DNA of 64,000 nucleotides from Acidobacteriota bacterium (GCA_029776225.1 JAKOTR010000054.1:62001-126000), one strand, 5' to 3'; shown: positions 44,655 to 54,331, numbered from the stretch's first letter. Numbers and translations: made by a program. Notes: generated by a model not told the origin, from the letters alone.

Positions 44655-44667
44655 GACGGAGGTCCGC
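44642..44667. terminator. Perfect hairpin between convergent genes
   Basis: GCGGACCTCC-TGAGAC-GGAGGTCCGC forms a 10-bp perfect stem with a 6-nt loop that includes the HDOD stop codon. It lies between the ends of two convergent genes. No T-run follows on either strand, so termination is likely but not certain. Confidence 0.55.
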
Positions 44668-44674
44668 GCGGCGC

Positions 44675-45310
44675 TTAAAATCGCTCGGACTGCGTCGGGC
44701 TGGTCGCCAGCAGCAGGCGCTCGATCTGCTTGAGCGCGGCCAACTGCTTCTCCATCCTCCGAATTCGCTCCTGGAGATCGGCGAGGGAACCAGCTTCCGC
44801 GGGCGCAGGCTGGTTAAACGCGATGTGGGTCACGCCGGCGCCGCTGACTTCCTTCTTCTTCCGCTGCGGTTTTCCGTTTCCGTCCAGCCTTTCACCCTGA
44901 CCCTGGTCCCACCAGATCGTGGAATCGGCTGCGTACTTCGCAACCAGGTCCATGAGGACGTGAACGTTGGCAGCTTCCTGTTTACTGAAGCCGCGCGTCT
45001 CGCCGTTGAAGGTCATGGTGGCTTCGTCCAGCTTGATCAGGTAAGTGTCTTTGGAGATCGGGCGGAATTCCGTGCCCTGTTTCTCTCCCCTGGCAATCAC
45101 CCAGGTCAACTCGTGGGTCACGGCGTTCCAGCTAACGGTTTCCAGCCGGCGCGTGTCCGGAGTCGCGGGCGTGTGATCGGGATCCTGGTTCTGGGCGACG
45201 TTCTGTCTGGCGGCGAGGCGGCCATTCCGGGCCGTCGTTTGATCCTGGGCGCAACTCAGTGCCGGCATTACCAGCAAACAAGCTGCGCTGATAGCAACGA
45301 AAGCTTTCAT
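44675..45310 (-). CDS. Exported protein of unknown function with C-terminal coiled coil
   Basis: A 211-residue protein with a signal peptide (AFVAISAACLLVMPALSCA), a low-complexity linker rich in Asn/Gln/Thr, a beta-rich core (VSWNAVTHELTWVIARGEKQ, YLIKLDEATMTF) and a helical end with heptads (LADLQERIRRMEKQLAALKQI). No family is recognised. GGGGGAG lies 8 nt before the ATG at 45310, fixing the start. It is convergent with the HDOD gene. Confidence 0.7.
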   Translation of the reverse strand: MKAFVAISAACLLVMPALSCAQDQTTARNGRLAARQNVAQNQDPDHTPATPDTRRLETVSWNAVTHELTWVIARGEKQGTEFRPISKDTYLIKLDEATMTFNGETRGFSKQEAANVHVLMDLVAKYAADSTIWWDQGQGERLDGNGKPQRKKKEVSGAGVTHIAFNQPAPAEAGSLADLQERIRRMEKQLAALKQIERLLLATSPTQSERF

Positions 45311-45636
45311 CTTAGCTCTCCCCCTGCGAGTGGCGGCTGCCGGTGTGCCTCGAGCCACAGTCGGCAGATCCTGATCTTCAGCGAGCAATCTTCAGACCAC
45401 TGTTGAGGCTGAAGAATAAGTCCCGTTACTTCATTGGATTCAAGGGATGCCCGGAAGTTTCGCTTCTGTTGCGAAAAAAATACCGGGCTATTGAGCGCGG
45501 CATGCGGCTGACGCCTCAGGCTTTTCCGGACTGCGCTGCCGTGGCGGGCCGCGCGCCGGGCGCTTCCCCGGGGGCTGTTTTCGCGCGTATTGACTCTCAT
45601 CTCCGGAGCCTCACGAGTGTTGGACAATAAATAACA
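45311..45636. other. Divergent intergenic region, nothing specific seen
   Basis: About 326 bp between two divergent genes for exported proteins. It should contain both promoters. A TTGACT at about 45589 is a possible -35 for the plus-strand gene, but no -10 lies at the right distance. The plus-strand frame across it has no ribosome site or recognisable sequence. Confidence 0.35.
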
Positions 45637-46605
45637 ATGATACGTTCCTTTTATATCTCGCTGGCTTTGGCCGCGCTGCTTCCGGGACTTGCGGCGGATC
45701 CCGCGCCGCGTCTGGTTGAAGTCGAGCGCATCGTGGGTATGGCGCCTCACAATGCCTTCACCGACCTGGTGAGGTTCAAGGGGCGCTGGTATTGCAGCCT
45801 GCGAGAGGGGAAGGCCCATGTTTCGCCCGACGGCGCGATACGCGTGCTGAGCTCCGCCGACGGCGTGCGCTGGGATCCGGCGGCGCTGATTTCCTCTCCG
45901 GCCGGCGATTTGCGCGACCCGAAGCTGAGCGTCACGCCGGACAACATGCTGATGCTGAACGCGGCGATCACGTATCCGCCCGGTTCGCCCATCCGGCGGC
46001 AGTCGCTCACGTGGTTTTCCTCCGACGGGCGCACCTGGGGAGAAGCCCTGGAGATCGGGGATCCCGATGTCTGGCTGTGGGGAGTGGTCTGGCACCAGAG
46101 CCGGGCTTACGGAATCGGCTACGGCGATGGCGTGGCGCGGCTCTACACGAGCCGCGACGGCATGCGTTACGAGAAGCTGGCTGACAGGCTGTATGACCAG
46201 GGTTCGCCGAGCGAGGGCGTGATCGTCTTCACCGGGGAGAACACGGCGTTGTGCGTGCTGCGCCGGGACGGCGAGGGCGCCAACGCGCTGCTCGGCCGCT
46301 CGCAGGCTCCCTATCGCGCGTGGACGTGGCAGGACCTCGGTGTGCGCATCGGCGGCCCGCGGCTGCTGCGGCTCGACGATGGCCGCATTATTGTAGGAGG
46401 GCGGCTGTACGACGGCAGGCAGCGGACCGCGCTCTGCTGGCTCGATCCCGAAAGCGGCAAGCTGACCGAGTTCCTCACGCTTCCCTCGGGCGGCGACACC
46501 GGTTATCCGGGCCTTGTATTTCACGACGGCCTGCTGTGGGTCAGTTACTACTCATCGCACGAAGGTAAAACGAGCCTTTATATCGCAAAAGTAGCGCTCC
46601 GCTAA
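45637..46605 (+). CDS. Secreted sialidase-like beta-propeller protein
   Basis: A 322-residue protein with a signal peptide (SFYISLALAALLPGLA). Repeated blades carry Asp-box-like elements: SSADGVRWDPA, FSSDGRTWGEA and YTSRDGMRYEKL, as in sialidases and related exo-glycosidases. The arginine triad of true sialidases cannot be confirmed by eye, so it may bind or cut another sugar. It ends 67 bp before actA and is probably not part of that operon. Confidence 0.7.
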   Translation: MIRSFYISLALAALLPGLAADPAPRLVEVERIVGMAPHNAFTDLVRFKGRWYCSLREGKAHVSPDGAIRVLSSADGVRWDPAALISSPAGDLRDPKLSVTPDNMLMLNAAITYPPGSPIRRQSLTWFSSDGRTWGEALEIGDPDVWLWGVVWHQSRAYGIGYGDGVARLYTSRDGMRYEKLADRLYDQGSPSEGVIVFTGENTALCVLRRDGEGANALLGRSQAPYRAWTWQDLGVRIGGPRLLRLDDGRIIVGGRLYDGRQRTALCWLDPESGKLTEFLTLPSGGDTGYPGLVFHDGLLWVSYYSSHEGKTSLYIAKVALR

Positions 46606-46672
46606 TCGGGCAGCCCCTTTTCGGAGATAATAAGTACAACAGCGCTGGGGAGTGCTGGAGGGGGCCGGGGGG

Positions 46673-47323
46673 ATGCCGCAACTCTTCCATCGGGGCGCGA
46701 ATACTATCGCCCGCGCCAGCATTTACGGCGGACTTGGCATTATTGGTCTCTTCTTCTGGGTCATTTACGCCGTAAACGATTCTCCTTACTTTGATTTTGT
46801 CGGCGTGCCCCGCCCGCAGCCGGTGCAGTTCAGCCACAAACACCACGTGCAGGACGATGGAATCGACTGCCGCTACTGCCACACCACGGTCGAAACTCAG
46901 GCGTTCGCCGGGATGCCTCCCACGCACACCTGCATGACTTGCCACTCCGTGCTGTTTGCCGACAGCCCGGCGCTGGCGCCCGTGCGGCAGAGCTATGCAG
47001 ACAACACGCCGCTAGCCTGGACGCGCGTCTACGACCTGCCCGACTACGTCTACTTCAACCACTCCATCCACGTGAACAAAGGCGTGGCCTGCATCACCTG
47101 CCATGGGCGCGTCGATGAGATGCCGCTGATGTGGCGGCAAAAGACGCTGCGCATGAACTGGTGCCTGAGCTGCCACCGCAGCCCGGAGCTGTTTGTCACC
47201 CCGCGGGAGCACGTGTTCGACATGACTTGGGTGCGCGACGGAGACCAGCGCGATATGGGCGCAAGGCTTGTGAAAGAGTACGACATCAAAAGACTCACGG
47301 ATTGCTACACATGCCACCGATGA
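46673..47323 (+). CDS. actA: Alternative complex III subunit A, pentaheme cytochrome c
   Basis: A 216-residue membrane-anchored cytochrome. One N-terminal helix (ASIYGGLGIIGLFFWVIY) anchors a periplasmic region with five CxxCH sites: CRYCH, CMTCH, CITCH, CLSCH and CYTCH. Alternative complex III oxidises quinol and passes electrons to c-type carriers, replacing the bc1 complex. The ATG at 46673 is chosen for its purine-rich upstream; a GTG at 46652 is possible. ActB starts within its stop codon (ATGA overlap), so this is the first gene of a coupled operon that continues to the oxidase. Confidence 0.94.
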   Translation: MPQLFHRGANTIARASIYGGLGIIGLFFWVIYAVNDSPYFDFVGVPRPQPVQFSHKHHVQDDGIDCRYCHTTVETQAFAGMPPTHTCMTCHSVLFADSPALAPVRQSYADNTPLAWTRVYDLPDYVYFNHSIHVNKGVACITCHGRVDEMPLMWRQKTLRMNWCLSCHRSPELFVTPREHVFDMTWVRDGDQRDMGARLVKEYDIKRLTDCYTCHR

Positions 47324-50238
47324 AAGACAACCGGCAGGAATTCTGGCGCGCGCTCGAACCGGTGGAGGAAACGGCGGAGTTCGGGGGCATAGATCGCCGG
47401 GAGTTCGCCCGCCTGATAGGGGCTTCGCTGGCCGCGTCGGGCCTTGCGGGCTGCGTGCGCCAGCCGCCCGAGCACATTCTGCCCTATGTCGATCAGCCGG
47501 AAGGCATGGTCCAGGACAAGCCTCTTTATTTCGCCACCGCAGTGCCGCTGCCCGGCTACGCCGCCGGCCTGCTGGTGAAGAGCGTGATGGGCCGCCCGAT
47601 CAAGATTGAGGGAAACCCGCGGCACCCGGCTACCCTTGGCCGTTCCGATGCGTTCTCGCAGGCTTCTCTGCTGGGCCTCTACGATCCCGCGCGCCGAGGC
47701 GCGGTGTTGTACAGGAACCGGATCGACTCGTGGCCGTCGTTTCTCGCCGCGTTCACCAACGCGCTCGCGACACAAGCGGTGAAGAGAGGCGCCGGCTTGC
47801 ACATCCTGACCGAAACGGTGATTTCGCCGGCGCTCGGCGACCAGCTCCGGCAGGTGCTCGAAAGATTTCCCGAAGCAAGGTGGCATCAGTGGGAGCCGGT
47901 TAACCGCGATAACATCCGCGCGGGATCCCTGCTCGCGTTCGGCAGCTATGTTCATACGATCTACGATTTCAGCAAGGCGGCGCGGATTCTCTCGTTAGGC
48001 TCCGATTTCCTGCTCTGCGGCGCGTATCCCTCCCGGTACGCGCGCGACTTCGCCAGCCGCCGCGGCGGGCGCGTTCCGCCGGATCAGGTGAACCGCCTGT
48101 ACGCCGTCGAGACCGAATACTCCTCCACGGGCGCCTGCGCCGACCACCGGTTGCCGCTTCGCGACCGCGAAATGGAGAATTTTGCGCGGGCGGTTGCGCA
48201 AAGAGTGGGAGTGCCCGGCATCGCCGCGCCGGAGCTGAGCGATCCGAAACAGAGGAAGTGGGCGGAAGTCGTCGCTAAGGATCTGCTGCAGCACCGCGGA
48301 GCCTCCATCGTCATTCCGGGGAGAGAGCAGGCGCCCGCAGTACACGCGCTCGCGCACGCCATGAACCACCAGCTTGGCGCCGCGGGCACGACGGTGATCC
48401 ACACCGATCCGGTCGAGATCACCCCGGTGGATCAGTTGGCATCGCTCCGGGAGCTGACCGACAGCCTGAGGGCGGGCCGCGTGGACCTGCTCGTGATTCT
48501 GGGCGGCAACCCGGTGTACACCGCGCCGGCGGATCTCGGCTTTGCCGATGCGCTCGCGAGAGCGCAAATCAGCGTGCACCTGGGCCAGTATGCAGACGAG
48601 ACCGCAACCGCCTGCACATGGCACGTGCCGCAGACCCACTACCTGGAGGAGTGGAGCGACGCGCTTGCCTTCGACGGAACGGCGTCGATCATTCAGCCGC
48701 TCATCGATCCGCTGTACGGGGGAAAGACGGCGCACGAAGTGGCTGCCGCGATGCTCGGAATGCTCGACCGTCCTTCGCGCGAGATTGTGCGCGATTACTG
48801 GCGGCGGCGCTCGGCGGCAGCCGACTTCGAGCGGTTCTGGCGCGAGGCGCTGTATCTCGGCGTAGTTTCCGGCACGGCGCTTCCGCCCCGCACCGTCGCG
48901 CCGGTGAATCTCGCCGAACGCCTGCCACCTCCCCGGCCGCCGGCTGAGGAGGGCTACGAAGTGATCTTCCGCCCGGACCCGACCGTCTGGGACGGCAGGT
49001 TCGCCAGCAACGGCTACCTGCAGGAGCTGCCGAAACCAGTCAGCAAGCTAACCTGGGACAACGCGGTGCTCGTGAGCCCGGCGACCGCCTCGCGGCTGGG
49101 CGTCTACAGCTACGGCACGGTCGACGTGGAACTCGGCGGCCGTACGGTCCGCGGCACGATTTGGGTGCAGCCGGGCCACGCGGACGATTCGATCACCTTG
49201 ACGCTCGGCTACAAGCAGGCGGCCAATGGATCCGAAGGGGGCAGCTACAACGCATATCAATTGCGTACTTCGAAAGATTTGTGGTCGGCTTCGGGGCTCC
49301 GGATCACGAAGACGGGCGGCGACTTCATGCTCGCCTGCACGCAGACGCACGGCGCGCTGACGGAACGCTACCCGGTGCGGGTGGGCACGGTCGAGGACTT
49401 CCGGACGAACCCGGACTTCGCCCACCAGGAACCGTTCGAGCACGCCCCACCGCCCGGCCACACGCTGTATCCGCCATGGAAGTACGAAGGCTACAAGTGG
49501 GGCATGGCGGTGGACCTGAACGCCTGCGTCGGCTGCAACGCGTGCGTGATGGCGTGCAACACCGAGAACAACATCGCCATCGTCGGCAGGGAGCAGGTCT
49601 ACAAGTACCGCGAGATGCACTGGCTGCGCGTCGACCGTTATTACCACGGCGACGCAGGCAACCCGCGCGCGTTTTTCCAGCCGCTGATGTGCGTGCATTG
49701 CGAACTGGCGCCCTGCGAACCGGTGTGCCCGGTGGCGGCGACGCTGCACACCGAAGAGGGCCTGAACGCGATGGTCTACAACCGCTGCGTCGGCACGCGC
49801 TACTGCTCGAACAACTGCCCGTACAAGGTGCGCCGCTTCAACTTCCTGCTCTACACGGACTGGCACGCGGACAGCCTGGCGCTGATGCGCAATCCCGAGG
49901 TCACGCCGCGATCGCGAGGCGTGATGGAGAAGTGCACGTTTTGCATCCAGCGCATCGAGCGCGCGAGGATCGAGGCGAAGCTCGAAAACCGCCGCGTGCG
50001 CGACGGCGAGGTGGTGACCGCCTGCCAGCAGGCGTGCCCCACGGACGCGATCGTTTTCGGCGATTTGAACGACCCCTCGGCCCGGGTGAACCGGCTGAAG
50101 AGCAGCCGGCTCAACTACTCGCTGCTGGGTGAGCTGAACACACGCCCGCGGCTGACGCACCTGGCGAAGCTGGTCAACTTCAATCGTGAACTGGGCGAAG
50201 AGCCGATCCGGTTGAAGCCCGAGGAGCGAGGCGCCTGA
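47320..50238 (+). CDS. actB: Alternative complex III subunit B, molybdopterin-like and iron-sulfur protein
   Basis: A 972-residue protein with a Tat-type leader (DRREFARLIGASLAASGLAG). The N-terminal two-thirds are related to molybdopterin oxidoreductases, although ActB in known complexes binds no cofactor there. The C-terminal third is a ferredoxin-like domain with CVGCNACVMACN, CVHCELAPCEPVCP, CVGTRYCSNNCP and CTFCIQRIE/CQQACP, enough for three 4Fe-4S and one 3Fe-4S cluster. It wires electrons through the peripheral arm. ATG at 47320 overlaps the actA stop; the upstream open frame to 47131 is a shadow. Confidence 0.95.
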   Translation: MKDNRQEFWRALEPVEETAEFGGIDRREFARLIGASLAASGLAGCVRQPPEHILPYVDQPEGMVQDKPLYFATAVPLPGYAAGLLVKSVMGRPIKIEGNPRHPATLGRSDAFSQASLLGLYDPARRGAVLYRNRIDSWPSFLAAFTNALATQAVKRGAGLHILTETVISPALGDQLRQVLERFPEARWHQWEPVNRDNIRAGSLLAFGSYVHTIYDFSKAARILSLGSDFLLCGAYPSRYARDFASRRGGRVPPDQVNRLYAVETEYSSTGACADHRLPLRDREMENFARAVAQRVGVPGIAAPELSDPKQRKWAEVVAKDLLQHRGASIVIPGREQAPAVHALAHAMNHQLGAAGTTVIHTDPVEITPVDQLASLRELTDSLRAGRVDLLVILGGNPVYTAPADLGFADALARAQISVHLGQYADETATACTWHVPQTHYLEEWSDALAFDGTASIIQPLIDPLYGGKTAHEVAAAMLGMLDRPSREIVRDYWRRRSAAADFERFWREALYLGVVSGTALPPRTVAPVNLAERLPPPRPPAEEGYEVIFRPDPTVWDGRFASNGYLQELPKPVSKLTWDNAVLVSPATASRLGVYSYGTVDVELGGRTVRGTIWVQPGHADDSITLTLGYKQAANGSEGGSYNAYQLRTSKDLWSASGLRITKTGGDFMLACTQTHGALTERYPVRVGTVEDFRTNPDFAHQEPFEHAPPPGHTLYPPWKYEGYKWGMAVDLNACVGCNACVMACNTENNIAIVGREQVYKYREMHWLRVDRYYHGDAGNPRAFFQPLMCVHCELAPCEPVCPVAATLHTEEGLNAMVYNRCVGTRYCSNNCPYKVRRFNFLLYTDWHADSLALMRNPEVTPRSRGVMEKCTFCIQRIERARIEAKLENRRVRDGEVVTACQQACPTDAIVFGDLNDPSARVNRLKSSRLNYSLLGELNTRPRLTHLAKLVNFNRELGEEPIRLKPEERGA

Positions 50239-51620
50239 TGCCCGAGCGGCCAACCACAGGGCAACTGGTCCCGAGGCCACCCGTGATCGCGCCGGACTAC
50301 ACGCCCGGCAGCGTAACGGACGCGATATCCGAAATCGTGCTGAAGAAGCCGCACACCGTGCCGTGGCTGGCCGCGTTCGCCGTGACGTCGCTCGTGGTGC
50401 TCGGGTTTCTGGCCGGCATCGGCGTTCTGTTGTTTGTCGGCGTGGGGATCTGGGGCATAAACATTCCGGTGGCGTGGGGTTTCGCCATCACGAATTTCGT
50501 GTGGTGGATCGGAATCGGTCACGCGGGCACGCTGATTTCGGCGATTCTGCTTCTGCTGCACCAGGAATGGCGAAACTCCATCAACCGCTTTGCGGAAGCC
50601 ATGACGGTGTTCGCGGTGACCTGCGCGGCGCTATTTCCGCTCCTGCACCTCGGGCGGGCGTGGCTGTTCTACTGGCTGATTCCCTATCCGAACCTGATGT
50701 CGCTGTGGCCGCAGTTCCGCAGCCCGCTCGTGCTGGACGTGTTCGCCATCAGCACGTACTTCACGATTTCGCTGTTGTTCTGGTACCTGGGGTTGATACC
50801 GGACTTTGCCACCCTCCGCGACCAGGCCACATCGCGCTTCCAGCGCATCTTTTACGGGATTTTCGCAATGGGATGGCGGGGAGCAGGCCGTCACTGGCAC
50901 CACTACCAGATGGGCTACCTGCTGCTGGCCGGCCTGGCAACGCCGTTAGTGGTTTCAGTCCACAGCGTGGTCAGCATCGACTTCGCGTACGCGCTTCTTC
51001 CCGGGTGGCACTCCAGCATCTTTCCTCCATACTTTGTCGCCGGCGCCATTTACTCGGGCTTCGCCATGGTGATCACGCTGACGATTCCGCTGCGCAAATT
51101 CTACGGGCTCGATGGGCTGGTGACCGACCGCCACATCGACAACATGGCGAAGCTGCTGCTCGCCACCGGACTCGTCGTCGATTATGGCTACCTGATGGAA
51201 ATGTTCACGGCCTGGTACAGCGCCGAGCGGTACGAAATGTTCACGTTGTACAACCGCATGACCGGTCCGTACGCCGCCGTGTTCTGGCTCGTGCTGGCCA
51301 TCAATATCGGCGTGCTGCAACTGCTCTGGATACGCAGGGTGCGGAGGCATCTGCTTTCGCTGTTCGTCCTCTCGCTTGTCATACAGTCAGCCATGTGGCT
51401 GGAGCGGTACATGATCATCATCACGGCGCTGCATCGCGATTTTCTGCCCAGGTCGTGGGGGATGTTTGCGGGGACGTTCTGGGACTGGCTGCTGGTCATC
51501 GGCTCGATCGGGCTGTTTTTCTGGCTGTTCTTGCTGTTCGTTCGCTACATTCCGATGATTTCGATTTTTGAGGGCCGCGAAATGGTGCACAAAGCGGCTC
51601 GGGAAGCCGGCGTCCGGTAG
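50238..51620 (+). CDS. actC: Alternative complex III subunit C, NrfD-like membrane protein
   Basis: A 460-residue integral membrane protein with about ten helices, of the NrfD/PsrC fold. AWGFAITNFVWWIGIGHAGT and PLVVSVHSVVSIDFAYALL are conserved in ActC. This subunit forms the quinol site and proposed proton path beside ActF. It starts one base into the actB stop (TGATG), showing translational coupling. Confidence 0.94.
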   Translation: MPERPTTGQLVPRPPVIAPDYTPGSVTDAISEIVLKKPHTVPWLAAFAVTSLVVLGFLAGIGVLLFVGVGIWGINIPVAWGFAITNFVWWIGIGHAGTLISAILLLLHQEWRNSINRFAEAMTVFAVTCAALFPLLHLGRAWLFYWLIPYPNLMSLWPQFRSPLVLDVFAISTYFTISLLFWYLGLIPDFATLRDQATSRFQRIFYGIFAMGWRGAGRHWHHYQMGYLLLAGLATPLVVSVHSVVSIDFAYALLPGWHSSIFPPYFVAGAIYSGFAMVITLTIPLRKFYGLDGLVTDRHIDNMAKLLLATGLVVDYGYLMEMFTAWYSAERYEMFTLYNRMTGPYAAVFWLVLAINIGVLQLLWIRRVRRHLLSLFVLSLVIQSAMWLERYMIIITALHRDFLPRSWGMFAGTFWDWLLVIGSIGLFFWLFLLFVRYIPMISIFEGREMVHKAAREAGVR

Positions 51621-51635
51621 CGCCGGCATGCGCCG

Positions 51636-52163
51636 ATGAGCCTGCACGGACTGATAGCGGAATTTGAGAACTCGGAGGAGTTGCTGCACGCAGCGCGCAG
51701 CGCCCGCGCGGAGGGATATCGCCGGTTCGAGGCTTACTGTCCAGAACCGGTGGAGGGGCTGGCCGAGGCCATGGGACTGAAGGACTCCGGGGTGGCGTTC
51801 GCGGTGCTGTTCGCGGCACTGATCGGGGCGGCGATCGGATACATGCTGCAGTATTACGCGCTGGGGCTCGACTACCCGATCAACACGGGCGGCCGCCCGC
51901 TGAATAGCTGGCCGATTTTCATCGTGATCACTTTCGAGCTGGCCATATTGTTCGGCGGAATCGCGGCGTTCCTCGCCGTGCTGATTCTGAGCGGGCTGCC
52001 GCGCCCGTACCACCCGGTGTTCAACGTTCCGGGCTTCGAGCGGGTGTCGCGCGACCGCTTTTTTCTTGTGATCGAGTCGGCCGACGAACGGTTCGACGAG
52101 GAGCGGACGCGGCGCTTCCTGCTCTCATTGGGGCCGAGGGAGGTTTCCGAAGTTGCGGACTAG
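51636..52163 (+). CDS. actD: Alternative complex III subunit D (DUF3341)
   Basis: A 175-residue protein with a short soluble N-terminus (GLIAEFENSEELLHAARSAR) and two helices (AVLFAALIGAAIGYMLQYYA; FELAILFGGIAAFLAVLILS). The HPVFNVPGFERVSRDRFFLVIE stretch is the family mark. ActD tethers the peripheral arm to the membrane; no cofactor is expected. It begins 15 bp after actC and overlaps actE. Confidence 0.92.
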   Translation: MSLHGLIAEFENSEELLHAARSARAEGYRRFEAYCPEPVEGLAEAMGLKDSGVAFAVLFAALIGAAIGYMLQYYALGLDYPINTGGRPLNSWPIFIVITFELAILFGGIAAFLAVLILSGLPRPYHPVFNVPGFERVSRDRFFLVIESADERFDEERTRRFLLSLGPREVSEVAD

Positions 52164-52728
52164 ATGCGTACTGACGATGTGCGCCGTTCTGCTGCTCGCG
52201 TCCTGCCGCCGCGACATGCAGGATACGCCGCGCGCGAGGACGTTCCAGGAATCGAAGTTCTTCGATGACAGGATGTCGGCGCGTCCCTTGCCCGCCGGAA
52301 CGGTGAGCCAGGACTACGGGAGTTACGACGAACTGCTGGAAACCGGAAAGATCGGGCAGCGCGTTTCCGAGGTGTTTCCATTTGAGATCACCGCGGAGGT
52401 GTTTGCGCGGGGACGGGAGCGCTTCAACATATTCTGCGCTCCGTGCCACGGCAGGACGGGCGACGGCGACGGCATGGTGGTGCGCCGCGGATTCCGGCGG
52501 CCTCCCTCGTATCACATCGAGCGCCTGCGCAATGCGCCCGCTGGCCACTTCTTCGACGTGATCACCAACGGCTACGGCTCGATGTACAGTTACGCCGACC
52601 GCGTGCCCGTTCGCGACCGCTGGGCCATCGCCGCGTACATCCGCGCGCTGCAACTCAGCCAGGGCGCGACCATCGCTGACGTTCCCGCGGACAAGCGCGC
52701 GGAGTTGACGGGCGGAGGGCCGCAATGA
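52153..52728 (+). CDS. actE: Alternative complex III subunit E, monoheme cytochrome c lipoprotein
   Basis: A 191-residue lipoprotein: LTMCAVLLLASC gives a lipobox Cys. The single heme site is FCAPCHGRTGDGDG, with a probable Met ligand in GYGSMYSYADRV. ActE carries electrons from ActA to the oxidase. The start is a TTG at 52153, 9 nt after GGGAGG and overlapping the actD stop; an ATG at 52177 would shorten the leader too much. Confidence 0.92.
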   Translation: MRTRCVLTMCAVLLLASCRRDMQDTPRARTFQESKFFDDRMSARPLPAGTVSQDYGSYDELLETGKIGQRVSEVFPFEITAEVFARGRERFNIFCAPCHGRTGDGDGMVVRRGFRRPPSYHIERLRNAPAGHFFDVITNGYGSMYSYADRVPVRDRWAIAAYIRALQLSQGATIADVPADKRAELTGGGPQ

Positions 52729-53876
52729 ACAAGGTGCAGCGCATCAGCCTCATTGCCGGAGTTGCCGGGCTCGCGCTCTGCCTGATCGGCGTGATCGTCA
52801 ACCCGGCGCAGTTCTTCCGCTCGTACCTGTGGAGCTGGATTTTCTGGTTGGGACTTTCGATCGGCTGCGGCCAGGTGCTGATGCTTCAATTCCTGATCAC
52901 GAGCCGGTGGGGATTCCTCACTCGCAGCATCCTGGTGAGCGGCCTGCGGGTGCTGCCGCTGATGTTCCTGTTTGTTGTCCCGGTGATCGCCGGCATCCCC
53001 GCGCTGTACCCCTTCGCGATGCCGGACGTTGTTCGCGAGAGCGGCGCCCTGCAGTGGAAGGCGCCGTACCTGAACACCACTTTCTGGCTCGTGCGCGTGG
53101 CGGCGTACTTTCTCATCTGGTGGCTGATCGCCCGTCTGCTGTGCAAATGGACCGACGCGCTGGACCGCACGGGGGACTTGGAATACGTGATGAAAGCGCG
53201 GGCGCTGAGCGGGCCCGGCATCATCGCGTACTCGCTGGCAATGTCGTTCGCGGCGGTGGATTGGGCGATGGCGCTCGAGCCGGAGTGGTACTCGTCGATC
53301 TATCCGTCGTTTTATCTTGTGGGCCAGGCGCTTGCCGCCTTCGCGCTGGTAATCGTGGCGCTGCGCTATCTCGCGGAGGATCCGCCGCTTTCGGATCACG
53401 TCACGTCGAAACACTTCCACGACCTGGGCAATCTTCTTTTTACGTTCGTGATCCTCTGGGCTTATCTCCAGACGGCGCAACTAATCATCATTTGGGCGGC
53501 CAATCTGCCGCGCGAGATCATCTGGTATCTGAACCGGACTGTGGGCGGCTGGGCGTGGCTCACCGCCGCGCTGGCGGTCTTTCACTTCTTCGTGCCGTTT
53601 TTCATACTGCTGTCGCGAAAGGCCAAGCAGAATGCCCGCAAATTGGCCGTGATTGCGGCGTTCGTGTTCTTGATGCGCCTCGTGGACCACTTCTGGCTGA
53701 TCGCGCCGGCGTTTTATCACGACTACGAACAGGGCATGGTTGTAAGTTGGCTCGATTTCGCGGCGCCTGTTGGATTGGGGGGCATCTGGGTGGCGTACTT
53801 CCTCCAGCAGCTCAAGAGCGCGCGGCTGGCGCCCGGACATGAATTCGAACTGGAACAGAGCCTGCAACGGGCGTAG
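52725..53876 (+). CDS. actF: Alternative complex III subunit F, NrfD-like membrane protein
   Basis: A 383-residue membrane protein with about ten helices, the second NrfD-like subunit. SLIAGVAGLALCLIGVIVNP opens the first helix, and AMSFAAVDWAMALEPEWYSS is a conserved ActF block. It pairs with ActC in the membrane arm. The ATG overlaps the actE stop by four bases (ATGA). Confidence 0.93.
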   Translation: MNKVQRISLIAGVAGLALCLIGVIVNPAQFFRSYLWSWIFWLGLSIGCGQVLMLQFLITSRWGFLTRSILVSGLRVLPLMFLFVVPVIAGIPALYPFAMPDVVRESGALQWKAPYLNTTFWLVRVAAYFLIWWLIARLLCKWTDALDRTGDLEYVMKARALSGPGIIAYSLAMSFAAVDWAMALEPEWYSSIYPSFYLVGQALAAFALVIVALRYLAEDPPLSDHVTSKHFHDLGNLLFTFVILWAYLQTAQLIIIWAANLPREIIWYLNRTVGGWAWLTAALAVFHFFVPFFILLSRKAKQNARKLAVIAAFVFLMRLVDHFWLIAPAFYHDYEQGMVVSWLDFAAPVGLGGIWVAYFLQQLKSARLAPGHEFELEQSLQRA

Positions 53877-53890
53877 CGGCGGGAGGTTGA

Positions 53891-54331
53891 GTGCCTGAAC
53901 CGCAGCAACAGGGGCGCTATGAACGCAAAGACGTGGAAGGCACGCACGTCCTCCGCTTCTTTGCCGTGTTCTTTGTGGCGCTGGCCGTTTGCGTCGTCGC
54001 GCTGGTCTGGGTTTTCGGTCTGTTCAAGCTCGTCTACAACCCGGTGGGGCAGTTCGACGAATCGAGCCAGATTCCGCCGCCGCCGCACATACAGACTCAG
54101 CCGCAACAGGAGATGGAAATGCTGAGGTTGCGCGAAGAGCAAATTCTGAGCACTTACGGCTGGAAGGACGAGGCCGCGGGAACCGTGCGGATTCCGGTTG
54201 ACCGCGCGATCGAACTGCTTTTGAAACGCGGACTGCCGGTACGGCGCGGGGGTGAAGTGCCGACAGCGCCGCGATACGCCGGCGCGCCCACGACGCATTC
54301 CGGATCGGCCCCGGAGAGGCGGCAACCATGA
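53891..54331 (+). CDS. Small single-helix protein between actF and the SCO gene, unknown function
   Basis: A 146-residue protein starting with GTG at 53891 (GGGAGG 7 nt upstream). One membrane helix (FFAVFFVALAVCVVALVWVF) is followed by a Pro/Gln-rich linker and a compact periplasmic region, LREEQILSTYGWKDEAAGTV then IPVDRAIELLLKRGLPVR. The latter segment is seen in genes next to Act operons in related bacteria, so a minor subunit or assembly role is plausible; it is not experimentally assigned as far as recalled. Its stop overlaps the SCO start by four bases. Confidence 0.8.
   Translation: MPEPQQQGRYERKDVEGTHVLRFFAVFFVALAVCVVALVWVFGLFKLVYNPVGQFDESSQIPPPPHIQTQPQQEMEMLRLREEQILSTYGWKDEAAGTVRIPVDRAIELLLKRGLPVRRGGEVPTAPRYAGAPTTHSGSAPERRQP

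Noticed and set aside
45343-45630. A 95-codon plus-strand frame in a divergent gap
   Set aside because: No ribosome site, no recognisable sequence, and it sits where promoters are expected.
49048-50280. A 410-codon minus-strand frame opposite actB
   Set aside because: It lies wholly under the iron-sulfur domain of ActB and has no ribosome site or recognisable sequence.
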